Shown here piece after piece: positions 1 to 9,568 of a stretch of 64,000 nt of DNA (position 1 is its first letter; every line of letters starts with the position of its first letter). The stretch is from Bacteroidota bacterium (GTDB lineage: Bacteria > Bacteroidota > Bacteroidia > Bacteroidales > Paludibacteraceae). Made by a program: the position numbers and the translations under genes. The notes beneath the pieces are model-generated. The model searched no databases and had not been told where the DNA came from. It saw nothing but the letters and a program-made list of their open reading frames with translations. The stretch lies in contig JAFNAV010000004.1 of assembly GCA_017860345.1 (NCBI GenBank), positions 1 to 64,000 on the forward strand. Direction: 5' to 3'.

Positions 1-254
1 CAGATTTTAGACTTCACAAGTGAAGTCAGCTGATTTTCAGCTGCGAGCACTAATCCGTCATTTACGTAGTAAATAAATCAGAATTAAAATCCGTTTTATT
101 GCTACAATAAATCAGTGTATATCAGCTAAATCCGCTATATCCGCGTTTCTATTCTTTTTTTTGTCATGTACTTAGAAAAACACATAATGATTGGGTACTC
201 GGGTTCCCTTTTTGGCTACTCGGATTCCCTCTGAGGATACTCGGGTACAGAGAT
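1..254. other. Non-coding left edge with inverted and tandem repeats
   Basis: No convincing gene is visible. The stretch contains a 16-bp perfect inverted repeat at 11-26 (two 7-bp arms around AA), repeated CAGCTG words, and a degenerate tract with recurring ATCCGC/AAATCAG words at about 80-150. It ends in three phased 21-bp repeats, listed separately. It lies beyond the terminator of the susD operon and may be the upstream region of a gene outside the window. Confidence 0.5.
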
Positions 255-255
255 A
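193..255. repeat. Three 21-bp imperfect tandem repeats
   Basis: The core TACTCGG recurs at 196, 217 and 238, giving an exact 21-bp period. Units read GGGTACTCGGGTTCCC, GGCTACTCGGATTCCC and GGATACTCGGGTAC. Each unit is itself an imperfect dyad around TCGG. The spacing equals two helical turns, as in phased protein-binding sites. Function is unknown. Confidence 0.7.
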
Positions 256-295
256 AAAAAAACATGATACGAAAGACGAATCCTCCGTATCATGT
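255..295 (-). terminator. Intrinsic terminator of the susC-susD operon
   Basis: A perfect 10-bp stem (ACATGATACG at 262-271 with CGTATCATGT at 286-295) is followed on the minus strand by a run of eight T. It begins 23 bp beyond the susD stop codon. Confidence 0.9.
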
Positions 296-318
296 AATAA
301 ATTAAGAAAAGGTAATCC

Positions 319-2508
319 TTATTCAGCTAACGGATCAAAAGTACCGTTTTGATTTCCTTTTTGAGTATCAGCCCAACCGATAGTCTGTAATAAAGAGGTA
401 TTGTTGCTTTGAGCGCCACTTGTTAAACCAATAAAATAATATTGTGGTTTATAGTCTATCACTTTACCAACTTCATCACCTCTGTTCTGCTTACGCATCA
501 GATAAGTGGTATAGAAAGTTACCAGATTATCCATGGTAGTATTGCCTGTAGTTTTCAAATCCAAAGGTAATGGGCGAACGGTTTTCAGCGGATCCGATGC
601 ATGCGATCCACTGGCATTAGTCTTGGCACAGATTTCAAAATTATCCCTGCGCTTGCCATTAAGAGGCTCTACACCCAGATATGTACAGGTATTGCCACCA
701 AAACCACTCAAAGTCCATGTGCTTGGCGCGTTTGCAATCTGACTGAAATTAGCTCCGCCATCCCATAACAACCAGCGGCGCATATCATCAAAACGCTTAC
801 CTTCGTACGCCAGTTCCACCTGACGTTCATACAAGATAGCAGCAAACATTTCGGAACGGGTTGATAAATCGCCCAGGCCGTATGAGCCATCGCTACCGGC
901 AGGAATACCAGCACGCTGACGTATAGCAATCAAAGCGTCTTTGGCCTCGGTAAGGCGGTTATATCCGCATGCAGCTTCAGCAAAGTTAAGCAACACTTCT
1001 GCGTAACGAATTTCCATCCAGGGCAAAGCAGCCTCGCCAAATGCTCCCTGACGGTTTTCGGACGAAGTAGCCGGCCACCGGTACAAACAGGTAGGAGCAG
1101 GTGAAGTCATATCAAAATCGTTAGAGCGTTTGCGTACGTAAACCCCTCTGTAGTTTGTACCCAACAAATCGGCCCCGAAACCAATTTTAGTTTCATCATT
1201 TCTATTGGTTTCCGTATCATACCATGAATAATTCCACAACACATAGTTTTCGCCACTATATGGATAATCAGCATCCAGATTACCTATTACATTGCCTCCT
1301 GAATCATATTTAGGCCACATTTTAGGATTACCTTCAAATCTCCAGTACACACCAGGGAAAGCAAAAGTACGATAAAAACGCGGATCCCTGTTGGCAAAGA
1401 ACGTTAAAGGATTATACGCATATTCAGATTGTCCCGGTTTTTTTCCATCGGCCATAGGAAATAAATCCACCATCATAGCCGATGGGGTCATTCCGCTATT
1501 GGATGTTGTAGCGTTAGTGTTTTTAGGACGTATGGTTTGTTCCCAGTGGTTGTTTCTGTATATTTCGTGTGCCGCGTCATCGTCGTGTACTTTATTATAA
1601 AGCGTTACAAACACAGCTTCGGAGCTATTGAAATCTGAAAACATTTTTGACCATCCTGCAGCGTTTACACCGGGTGCGCTTTGGTACGCTAAATTGAAAC
1701 CTCCAGCATTTAAAGCTGTAATAGCAGCCTGATTAGCTTCGTAGGCAGCTTTCCAACGCGATTCATCATCGGCACGATTAAACAACGGGCTGGCGTAAAG
1801 CAAACGTGCACGTCCGGCTAATGCCAAAGCAGCTCCTTTTGTTACACGGCCAAAATCGCCGCTTTTATAAGGCAACATGGCAGCAGCAGTATCCAAATCG
1901 TTACAAATAAAATCAATACAAACCTTGGCAGTAGAGCGAGGCACAATTAAATCAGTAGCTTCGCTAACATCGGTTAGCTGCACCTTATCAACGATGGGTA
2001 CACCACCATAAGTTTTTACCAACAGGTAGTATTGCCATGCACGGAAGAAGTAAACCTGCCCAAGTAATTCACGTTTTTGCTCGTCGGCCAATGTACCTTT
2101 AGAGATACCCTCTATGGCGTCGTTACAGTTACGTATTTCGCCCCATGGACCACTACTTGTATTTTTACTTACATGAAACCAGTCATCCAGGTTACTTGAT
2201 GAGGTTATAACCACATCAGGATTCACAAAGTTGGACAGGCTACTGAACTCCTCAGTTGAACGTGATTGGATATCGCCTTTTCCCGAACTTGTACTTCTAT
2301 AGGATAACCCATTGTTTACATCGGGTAACAAGCGCAGGTAAATATCATCTACCCTCATCTTGGCGCCCGTATAATCATTGTAGATTTCGGGGGTTAATTT
2401 GCTGTAATCAGTCTTTTCTTTCAAAAAGTCATCACTACATCCCGTCCACAAGATAGCGTTTGCCAGTAAGGCAACGCTAAGAATTAACTTATTCTTTGTA
2501 TTTATCAT
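319..2508 (-). CDS. SusD/RagB-family outer-membrane nutrient-binding lipoprotein
   Basis: The 729-residue product begins with a lipoprotein signal peptide ending in LWTGC, so Cys24 should be lipidated and the protein surface-anchored. The alpha-helical (TPR-like) N-terminal half and the C-terminal stretch with YAEVLLNFAEAA and ERQVELAYEGKRFDDMRRW are typical of the RagB/SusD family. SusD proteins bind glycans and act as a lid on the SusC barrel. The gene starts 12 bp after the susC stop codon, so the two are surely co-transcribed. At 729 residues it is longer than classical SusD (about 550). The exact glycan cannot be read from sequence. Confidence 0.95.
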   Translation of the reverse strand: MINTKNKLILSVALLANAILWTGCSDDFLKEKTDYSKLTPEIYNDYTGAKMRVDDIYLRLLPDVNNGLSYRSTSSGKGDIQSRSTEEFSSLSNFVNPDVVITSSSNLDDWFHVSKNTSSGPWGEIRNCNDAIEGISKGTLADEQKRELLGQVYFFRAWQYYLLVKTYGGVPIVDKVQLTDVSEATDLIVPRSTAKVCIDFICNDLDTAAAMLPYKSGDFGRVTKGAALALAGRARLLYASPLFNRADDESRWKAAYEANQAAITALNAGGFNLAYQSAPGVNAAGWSKMFSDFNSSEAVFVTLYNKVHDDDAAHEIYRNNHWEQTIRPKNTNATTSNSGMTPSAMMVDLFPMADGKKPGQSEYAYNPLTFFANRDPRFYRTFAFPGVYWRFEGNPKMWPKYDSGGNVIGNLDADYPYSGENYVLWNYSWYDTETNRNDETKIGFGADLLGTNYRGVYVRKRSNDFDMTSPAPTCLYRWPATSSENRQGAFGEAALPWMEIRYAEVLLNFAEAACGYNRLTEAKDALIAIRQRAGIPAGSDGSYGLGDLSTRSEMFAAILYERQVELAYEGKRFDDMRRWLLWDGGANFSQIANAPSTWTLSGFGGNTCTYLGVEPLNGKRRDNFEICAKTNASGSHASDPLKTVRPLPLDLKTTGNTTMDNLVTFYTTYLMRKQNRGDEVGKVIDYKPQYYFIGLTSGAQSNNTSLLQTIGWADTQKGNQNGTFDPLAE

Positions 2509-2520
2509 TGTTGTATGTCT

Positions 2521-5500
2521 TTAGAATGAAACATTTAAACCCAAGGTAATCTTACGTAAAGTTGGGTATTTACTGTAACTGGATAATGGACTCATGAATT
2601 TATCAGGATACGGATTGTAGAAATCCAGGATATTCTGTCCGGTGATATTGAGACGGCAGCTTTCGACACCCACTTTGGTTACCCATGCTTTAGGCAATGC
2701 GTAAGCTATTGTGATATTGCGCAAGGCAATAGTTGTATTGCTCACTTTCCAGAAAGTAGAACTCAGACCGTTATCGGCAAAGCGCAGGTTAGGATATTTA
2801 GCGTCTCTGTTCTGAGCAGCAACAACACGTCCCTGAGCATCCAGTACATCTTCGTACACAAACATATTACCAGCCCAGAACGAAGGTAAGTTGGTGTATT
2901 GCATCACATCATAACCAGAACCGGTAGAAATAACACTTTTAGTCTGAATAGCTTCAGTTGGCATCATGGTATAACTTCCCCAGCTTGCGCTAAACTGAGC
3001 GCTGAACGAAAGGCTCTTCCACTCGCCACCCATATTTACTGTAAAGCCGTATGGGTTACTCCTGTATTTCGAAATCTGAACACGGTCGTTTTTATCTATC
3101 TTATTGCCTTCCGGATCGTTAGGATCGTTAGGAGCATAATAAGAACCATCTGCTTTTTGAGATCCACGTACGTTATTATATATCAACATACCCGGATGTA
3201 CATCGGCTTGCGATTTTCCCAAATATGTAACCAGCTGATTATCGTCGAAGTATTCAGCAATTTCCTGATAAGAATGGAACATACCAATATACTGGTAACC
3301 CCAAAGACCGCGATCGTAACGTTGGTTTGGCATAATATCGTCCAATTCGCGCGATGCTGCATTTTTCCAGGGCGCTTTTAAGATTTTATTATCAGAGTAA
3401 CCGGTATTAAGCTTAACGTAGTATTTGAAATTCTTACCAATTTTGTCGCGCCATCCTAAAGAAATTTCGATACCGTAATTATCCGTTGCACCATAATTTG
3501 ATGGCGACGCAGCTGCACCTACCGTCGAAGGATATTCGGGCGCATTGTCTACAGTCATAAACACATCTCTGTTTTTGTCATAATAACCATCTAAGTTAAC
3601 AGACAAGCGGCTTTTCAGGAAATTCATATCCAAACCAAGGTTGCTTTTGTAGCTTTTGTCCCAGTGCGAATTGCGATTGGGTACAGCATTCGGTATCTGG
3701 AAGTGTGCTCCGGCACTAATACCGGGGTCGGAGCCAAAGATAGGACCCTTAACAACTTCAGAACCATAGGTTGGTAACCAAGCCCATGCAGCCACATTAT
3801 CGCGTCCGAGAATACCATACGAACCACGAACCTTAAGGAAGTCCATAAATGTTACATTTTCCTTAAACCATGATTCTTCCGAAGCAATCCATCCTAATGA
3901 CATGGAAGGAAATACTCCCCAGTAATTTTCAGGGGCAAATTTGGTAGAAGCATCAGAGCGAATAAGAAACTCGACAAGATAGCGATCAGCGTAAGCATAG
4001 TTTACACGGCCAACATAAGACAGCACTCCACTTTCCGAACGGTTAAAGGTTGTAGTCTGTTCACCTCCGGCACCATTGGATTGTTGATTGGTAAATGAAT
4101 AAGGCAATGTAACATTTCCCCATACATATTCGCTTTCACTTTCAGCTTTTTCGATGGTAAACAAACCGCTTACATCGTGCAAACCAAACTTACGTGCATA
4201 AGTAGCAATAAAGTTGATCTGATAGTTATCAGCACGGCTCATATTTCTTCTGAGGTAGCTACCATTATCAACGCTAATCGTAGTTAACCCGTCGTAATTC
4301 AAACTATGCTCATCAGTACTTGTATAAAGATGATAGCCACTACCACCACGCCCGGCATCACCATCGGCAAACCTGTATAGCGTATAACTTGAACCAAATT
4401 CGTTATCTTTTGTAGTGCTGATACTTTTAGAATAAGTAGCTTTCAGTTTAAGCCCTTTCAAAATCCGGTTCCATCCGAAATCATACTCTATCGAACCGTT
4501 AATTGTCATATTCGATGGCATATTCACTTTGGAGTTTCCAAGGTTTTCCACCATATTATAGTTGTACTCCTGACTGCTCTCAATTTTTCCGTTAGTAACA
4601 CCATACGCAGCAATGGGGTAACCATTCACATATTCAGGAATATAGCGTGGGCGGGTCAATAAGGTAATATAATCCTTTTCGTCGTTGGTTCCACCTACTC
4701 TAACGTTAGATTTGGTAGTTTTACCATAGTCGCCCGATACCTGCATAGATGCTTTTGTCCATTTATTAATTTTGGCATCAACACCGGCACGGTAGTTCCA
4801 GCGATTGTACCCGATGCGTCCGAGGTTACCATCTTGCGTAACATAAGATATACCTGCAAAATAAGTTGCATTTTCGCTACCTCCGCTCACATTGAGACTG
4901 TGTTTTTGCGTCAGTGCCGAGCTCCAGTATTTGTCCAGCAAATCATAATTCATTCCTTTCATGGCTTCCAGTTCGTCAGCCTGAAACAAATGTCTTTGAG
5001 AATCTAAAGATGTATCCGATGGATCGGCTGCACGCACAGCATTCCATATTTGTCCAAAATTATAAGAATCCAGCATTTTTGAGCGGTAATACTCATCGGT
5101 ATAACCGAATTGTCCGCTATACGAAATTTTAGGTTTTCCTACCTGTCCACGTTTGGTTTTCACCAGAATAACCCCCTGTGCCGACCGGGCACCATAAATA
5201 GCTGCTGCCGCATCTTTCAAAACAGAGATGTTTTCGATCATGCTGGCATCGAGGTTATTAAACGCATTTTCATCGGCAATATAATCATCGATAACATACA
5301 ACGGAACCAACAATCCTGCAGTAGGCGAATTTGGCACATTGTCGCTATTACGAATGATAATTTTTGCCTGCGCACCCGGGCGGTTACCCGATTCGCTCAC
5401 TGCTACACCATTCATCATACCACCCAATGCAGACGCCAAGCTGGTAACCGAAAGGTCGGAGATTTCGTTAGGAGCTACCGTAGAAATCGAACCTGTAAGA

Positions 5501-5856
5501 TGCGCTTTTTTCTGTGAACCGTAACCAACTACAACTACTTCGTCGAGTTTCATCACATCACCTTTAAGTATTACGCGCGAGGCATCTGATACGGCTAATG
5601 TCTGGCTGATATATCCTATATACGAAATAGTCAGTTTACCGTTGGCTGGCGCCGTTAGCGAAAACTTTCCATCAATATCCGTAATTGTTCCCGTGGTAGT
5701 TCCTTCCACTTTAATGGTAGCCCCTATGATAGGCTGTTCATCTTCGCCCACCACAACTCCGGTGATGGTACGTGTCTGGGCATAAAGCTGCGTAGAACAT
5801 ACAAATGCCAGCAACAAACCCAAAAACAGGCTGAGAATTATATTTTTCTTCTCCAT
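2521..5856 (-). CDS. SusC/RagA-family TonB-dependent glycan transporter
   Basis: This 1111-residue protein has a signal peptide ending near LYAQT, then a carboxypeptidase-regulatory-like beta-sandwich (about residues 30-105, GVVVGEDEQPIIGATIKVEG). It is followed by the SusC hallmark DEVVVVGYGSQKK, a TonB plug and a large beta-barrel ending in LNVSF with a C-terminal Phe. There is no N-terminal STN domain, so anti-sigma signalling through this receptor is not expected. It imports oligosaccharides across the outer membrane using TonB energy, together with the SusD protein downstream. A DUF5123-like lipoprotein gene lies 29 bp upstream. Confidence 0.96.
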   Translation of the reverse strand: MEKKNIILSLFLGLLLAFVCSTQLYAQTRTITGVVVGEDEQPIIGATIKVEGTTTGTITDIDGKFSLTAPANGKLTISYIGYISQTLAVSDASRVILKGDVMKLDEVVVVGYGSQKKAHLTGSISTVAPNEISDLSVTSLASALGGMMNGVAVSESGNRPGAQAKIIIRNSDNVPNSPTAGLLVPLYVIDDYIADENAFNNLDASMIENISVLKDAAAAIYGARSAQGVILVKTKRGQVGKPKISYSGQFGYTDEYYRSKMLDSYNFGQIWNAVRAADPSDTSLDSQRHLFQADELEAMKGMNYDLLDKYWSSALTQKHSLNVSGGSENATYFAGISYVTQDGNLGRIGYNRWNYRAGVDAKINKWTKASMQVSGDYGKTTKSNVRVGGTNDEKDYITLLTRPRYIPEYVNGYPIAAYGVTNGKIESSQEYNYNMVENLGNSKVNMPSNMTINGSIEYDFGWNRILKGLKLKATYSKSISTTKDNEFGSSYTLYRFADGDAGRGGSGYHLYTSTDEHSLNYDGLTTISVDNGSYLRRNMSRADNYQINFIATYARKFGLHDVSGLFTIEKAESESEYVWGNVTLPYSFTNQQSNGAGGEQTTTFNRSESGVLSYVGRVNYAYADRYLVEFLIRSDASTKFAPENYWGVFPSMSLGWIASEESWFKENVTFMDFLKVRGSYGILGRDNVAAWAWLPTYGSEVVKGPIFGSDPGISAGAHFQIPNAVPNRNSHWDKSYKSNLGLDMNFLKSRLSVNLDGYYDKNRDVFMTVDNAPEYPSTVGAAASPSNYGATDNYGIEISLGWRDKIGKNFKYYVKLNTGYSDNKILKAPWKNAASRELDDIMPNQRYDRGLWGYQYIGMFHSYQEIAEYFDDNQLVTYLGKSQADVHPGMLIYNNVRGSQKADGSYYAPNDPNDPEGNKIDKNDRVQISKYRSNPYGFTVNMGGEWKSLSFSAQFSASWGSYTMMPTEAIQTKSVISTGSGYDVMQYTNLPSFWAGNMFVYEDVLDAQGRVVAAQNRDAKYPNLRFADNGLSSTFWKVSNTTIALRNITIAYALPKAWVTKVGVESCRLNITGQNILDFYNPYPDKFMSPLSSYSKYPTLRKITLGLNVSF

Positions 5857-5885
5857 ATATTTTTCTATTAAATATTTATACTATT

Positions 5886-7397
5886 TTAATGCCATATAGT
5901 GGAACCTGGTAACCAACGGGGATCTCCGGTACCTCTGCTAATCTGATCGGGACCCGCCATTGTAAATACTCCATTGCCCTGATATGTTAATTGCGGATTT
6001 GTGAGTATATAATCACCGCTGGTATCGGCGCTTGTACCGGATATTTCACCTTGTGGAACAGCTCCGTTGTACCAGAATGTATTACCACCGCCTGTAAAGG
6101 TTGCTGTAGTATTTCCGCGACGGAATCGTTTAATAAATCCATTTCCTCCAGCAGCAGAAGCATACTCGCCCGAATCAATGATAATATTGTTGCGAATAAT
6201 TATCTTATCGTTTACAGTACCCATAGCCCCGTTTGAATTGAACGACTGAGCACCTTTTGGGAATTGCCAGAATGTACAATTGGTAATGGTAATACTACCG
6301 CCTGTCCAGGATTCGCTTACAGGTTTCACACTGGATACGTTTCCGCTCGAAATCTGACAAATACGATTGCTGCTGTTGGGAACAATCTCGTTGTAGAAAG
6401 TACTGTTGATAAACGACATATCCTTAACCATACCAGACTGGAATCGCAGCGTGGCCTGATTGAAAGTACTTGAATTTTGTCCAATAATACAATCCTTGAT
6501 CATAAGGCTACCAATAGCATATTTCTTTCCATTATCATAGAAGAGGTAATACTTCAATCCGGTAATTTTACAGGATTGTATGGCAACAGGCTTGGTAGTT
6601 GGCACTACAAGATAGCTGGTTCCGTTAGATGAAGCAGCCGCAGCTGTAGCATCGAAATTGGCATCCATAAGGATTAGCGAATTTGTAGCAGCACCTACAA
6701 AATCAGCATAATCAATATCTATAAACTTCAACTTAAGACCTGCTCCACCGTTTACGAAAGACCCATCTGTCATTTTCAGTTTTGCATGTTCCAGTTTGCT
6801 TCCGCGGAAAGTTACCGAAGTCTGACCGATTGACACATTACCACTCATCGTGTAACTGCCTCCCGGTTCCAGTTCGTAACACAATTCGGTAGCACTTACA
6901 GGAACAGGATTTGTAGTAAAATACTCTGTCAGGTTTGTTCCGGAAGGAATAACAGCTGTAACCGACAATAAATTATCGTATTCCTTTGCTGTGGCAGTGG
7001 CTGCGTCTTTATTGTTATAACGTTCGTTGCCCAATGTTTTAATTACTACCTTGTAACGGGAGTCTTCTTTTGCTTCCCGTTTTACGGAAATTCCGTCTAC
7101 TACCTGGTTTTCTTCACCTATCAATACAGGACTATCAGGATTATCAATATTGTAAACAGACACCTGATATCCTCCTGCTCCTTTGACAAGTGGCCATTCA
7201 ATGGTTTGTTCGGAGTTATCTGCATTGAATTTCACCTTTATTTCGTCAGCTACCGGTGAATTCATCGTTGCATTTGTAACACTTGGCGACCACATACTGT
7301 CATCTTTAAAGCCGTCAATACACGATGTGACGGTTAAAACAATCATTGCACATATTATATATGCAATAATTTTGGGCTTGGCTTTCATTTTGTTCAT
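5886..7397 (-). CDS. DUF4957/DUF5123-like surface lipoprotein (parallel beta-helix type)
   Basis: The 503-residue product has a lipoprotein signal (TVTSC, Cys26). A fibronectin-III-like region follows (about 50-150, with GAGGYQVSVYNID), then repeats of short beta strands with asparagine and glycine turns (FINSTFYNE, ITNCTFWQF, IIRNNIIIDSGE). These resemble the parallel beta-helix of pectate-lyase-like DUF4957/DUF5123 proteins found next to SusC/SusD in Bacteroidetes. I see no clear catalytic residues, so glycan binding is as likely as lyase activity. It is the first gene of the susCD operon, with 29 bp to susC; such genes more often follow susD. Confidence 0.8.
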   Translation of the reverse strand: MNKMKAKPKIIAYIICAMIVLTVTSCIDGFKDDSMWSPSVTNATMNSPVADEIKVKFNADNSEQTIEWPLVKGAGGYQVSVYNIDNPDSPVLIGEENQVVDGISVKREAKEDSRYKVVIKTLGNERYNNKDAATATAKEYDNLLSVTAVIPSGTNLTEYFTTNPVPVSATELCYELEPGGSYTMSGNVSIGQTSVTFRGSKLEHAKLKMTDGSFVNGGAGLKLKFIDIDYADFVGAATNSLILMDANFDATAAAASSNGTSYLVVPTTKPVAIQSCKITGLKYYLFYDNGKKYAIGSLMIKDCIIGQNSSTFNQATLRFQSGMVKDMSFINSTFYNEIVPNSSNRICQISSGNVSSVKPVSESWTGGSITITNCTFWQFPKGAQSFNSNGAMGTVNDKIIIRNNIIIDSGEYASAAGGNGFIKRFRRGNTTATFTGGGNTFWYNGAVPQGEISGTSADTSGDYILTNPQLTYQGNGVFTMAGPDQISRGTGDPRWLPGSTIWH

Positions 7398-7763
7398 AAA
7401 ACGAATAGAATTAAAGTTTTAAAAATTTGACCGTTCTCTTTTAATGTCATTCAGTAAACTTGACTTATGCTCATTTGCTTATCGAAAACGTTGAAAAAAA
7501 ATAGTGGAATAATAAGCTATTCCTTAACACATGATGAATGAATAATTAATTAACTACATATTTAACTGACGTCGACCTTAAGATAAAAAAGCATTTTTGA
7601 AAAACACTTACCGGCTAAAAGCAGGTATTTACCCTTCGGCATTCGATGACGTATTTCTTTCTTATTTTTTAATTTACAATCCTTTGAAAAACGGGCATCA
7701 GCCTTATTTTTTAGAATTTGTATTTATAATCGCAATGTGGTATCAACACATTTAAAAGCTGTT
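7398..7763. other. 366-bp intergenic region upstream of the susCD operon
   Basis: This should hold the promoter of the lipoprotein-susC-susD operon on the minus strand, but I find no TAnnTTTG match. A 6-bp inverted repeat (GGAATA/TATTCC, 7506-7523) is a possible operator. A second small dyad (AATGTG/CACATT, 7734-7752) lies just after the stop of the next gene without a T-tract. The region is AT-rich. Confidence 0.4.
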
Positions 7764-8669
7764 TTATCTGAAAACTTCCTTAAGATACTCCACATTATCT
7801 CCAAAATTCTTTTTCACGTTGCGGGCATCGTTGGCATCGCGCGAACGCTCTACCACAAGCCAGCCTTTCCAGCGCATTTTGGCTAAGGTTGCTCTTATCT
7901 TTTGCATATCCAACCGGGTATTGTTTCGCAAGGTAACGCCGTCGGTATCTGTACAGTGAATCATACAAATTCGTTTGGCACCCAGTATTTTCAGTTCTTT
8001 ATAAATATCTCTGCCAGCCACAAGCGGATTCTGAAAATTGAAGTAAATTTTAATTCCCCGGGAGTTTATCTCTTTCAGGAGTTTTACTTCTTCGGTAGCT
8101 GTAAGCGATGTTTCAATGCCTATAACTACTCCGGCTTCCAGCGCCATTTGTCCGGCCACTTTGAGGCGCTCAACCAGTTGCGGACGAATTTCCGGATTTT
8201 TGTTCAGATCGCACTGTACGCCCAGTGGCAAAAAAGCAACTTTGGCATCCATTATTTTCATGGTATTGATGCAGTCCTGCAACAGCTCGCGATAATTTGC
8301 TCTATCCACAAAAGACTGAGCATAAAACCCCGACATGGCTACTGAAGGAACCTCTATGCCGGTTTCGGTAGCTTTTTCAGTAAACAGCACTCTGAATTGG
8401 GGTATGCGTAATTTATTGTCAAACGAGTCGCGCTTACCAAGTCCGCCCATATCCATTTCAATACCATCGGCTCCTATTTGGCGGGCAAGCTCAAATGCTC
8501 CGATTTTCTGACGCTTCAGAATCATCCAGTCGCACACTGCCACTTTATATGAATCAACACCCTTTTTTTGGCCTTTAGCATTTAATGGAATTGCGCCTGC
8601 AAATAATCCAATAAAAATCAGCGCCAGAAAAATTGGCTTTATGAATGATTTTTTATAACTTTTATTCAA
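7764..8669 (-). CDS. Exported sugar phosphate isomerase/epimerase-like TIM-barrel protein
   Basis: The product is 301 residues. After an N-terminal signal peptide (SFIKPIFLALIFIGLFAGAI) comes an AP-endonuclease-2/xylose-isomerase-like TIM barrel. It shows GADGIEMDMG (first metal-ligand strand), VVIGIETSLT (Glu), CMIHCTDTDG (His/Asp) and a final WLVVERSRDAND. These Glu/His/Asp positions are the metal ligands expected in the family. The start is a TTG codon; an in-frame stop lies just upstream and there is no ATG before the signal peptide. It sits between the methyltransferase genes and the susCD operon. Probable role: isomerising or epimerising a sugar outside the cytoplasm. The substrate is unknown. 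Confidence 0.85.
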   Translation of the reverse strand: MNKSYKKSFIKPIFLALIFIGLFAGAIPLNAKGQKKGVDSYKVAVCDWMILKRQKIGAFELARQIGADGIEMDMGGLGKRDSFDNKLRIPQFRVLFTEKATETGIEVPSVAMSGFYAQSFVDRANYRELLQDCINTMKIMDAKVAFLPLGVQCDLNKNPEIRPQLVERLKVAGQMALEAGVVIGIETSLTATEEVKLLKEINSRGIKIYFNFQNPLVAGRDIYKELKILGAKRICMIHCTDTDGVTLRNNTRLDMQKIRATLAKMRWKGWLVVERSRDANDARNVKKNFGDNVEYLKEVFR

Positions 8670-8851
8670 ACTTTAATATTATAATTCATTGATAGGACGA
8701 TTTTGATAAATATATGTAATCAAATTAAAAAAAATATTTTTTCGGTTTAATAAAATCTACCTGTATAAGGGGCGGGAACAAGTTTTTTCAGGAAAGAAAA
8801 AATACAATGAGTGTAAAACGGGAGGGTAACTGTGAAGGCAGCACAACAAAT

Positions 8852-9568
8852 TTACAAGTCATGAGACTCTGTTCGGGCAATTATTTTACGATAAATACAG
8901 GTGGCGTTATTGCAAATAGCACAACCGTAATCATGATGTTTCAGTTCCTGACCGATACCAATAACTCCACTCACCGATTTCCGGGGAATCATCAGACATG
9001 AATCGGTAAGCGAAATGCCTGTGGTATTCTCTCCAATCAGGTCAAAAAGAGTTTTCTGATCGCTGAGAGGCCAGTTGCAATAACCGGGACTATACCGGTT
9101 AGATATTTTCAGGCCATTTTTACCGACCTGTGTTTTCAATGCTCCCTGAATTTTGTCCATGGCTTTTTCTACCGTAAGCGACCCGATAGCATCCATAATA
9201 TATGCCTCCATAATATCGCCCTGCTCATTGAGCCGATTGGCCATTTGGGTAAAACCCTCGCCTGCCGTACACAGAAAAAAGGCGGCCTGGTTTGCTTCTT
9301 TGATATATCCACAAACCTGCCTGCCTAAATTCAATGTCATATTATCCACCTGTAAAAGTCCGGTTTTGGGGTCAGGAAAATTAATGTCTTTGAGCACATA
9401 GCCGCCCCTGATAGCAGTATCAAAATTCAATTCATTTAAAGTATCCCTGACGAAAGTCACGGCCGGATGTTCTTCTTCCAAATCGGATGATTGGAGAAAA
9501 TCCAGCACTTCGTCGATTGTGGGAGCCACTTCGCCGAACGAAAAGCTATATGCGCAAAAGTCATTCAT
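8852..9568 (-). CDS. Stand-alone MetH-activation-domain-like protein with Cys-rich tail
   Basis: The 238-residue protein resembles the SAM-binding reactivation domain of cobalamin-dependent methionine synthase, with no other MetH domain. The hallmark R-x-x-P-G-Y appears at 158-163 (RYSPGYCNWPLSD), followed by GISLTDSCLMIPRKSVSG. The C-terminus carries CAICNNATC (Cys216, 219, 224), which full-length MetH lacks and which could bind metal or Fe-S. Its start overlaps the stop of the upstream UroD methyltransferase by 8 bp, implying translational coupling. I infer that it reactivates the corrinoid protein encoded two genes upstream, or shapes its methyl-transfer cycle. Confidence 0.85.
   Translation of the reverse strand: MNDFCAYSFSFGEVAPTIDEVLDFLQSSDLEEEHPAVTFVRDTLNELNFDTAIRGGYVLKDINFPDPKTGLLQVDNMTLNLGRQVCGYIKEANQAAFFLCTAGEGFTQMANRLNEQGDIMEAYIMDAIGSLTVEKAMDKIQGALKTQVGKNGLKISNRYSPGYCNWPLSDQKTLFDLIGENTTGISLTDSCLMIPRKSVSGVIGIGQELKHHDYGCAICNNATCIYRKIIARTESHDL

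Noticed and set aside
193-255. Possible CRISPR-like repeats
   Set aside because: The 21-bp units are contiguous without spacers, and no cas genes are present.
5110-5517. 135-aa plus-strand ORF inside susC
   Set aside because: Antisense shadow of a well-conserved SusC plug domain; no protein features of its own.
7734-7752. AATGTG/CACATT dyad as terminator of the epimerase gene
   Set aside because: Only six base pairs and no T-run on the minus strand.
8807-9001. 64-aa plus-strand ORF overlapping the activation-domain gene
   Set aside because: Antisense to the conserved C-terminal tail; no features.
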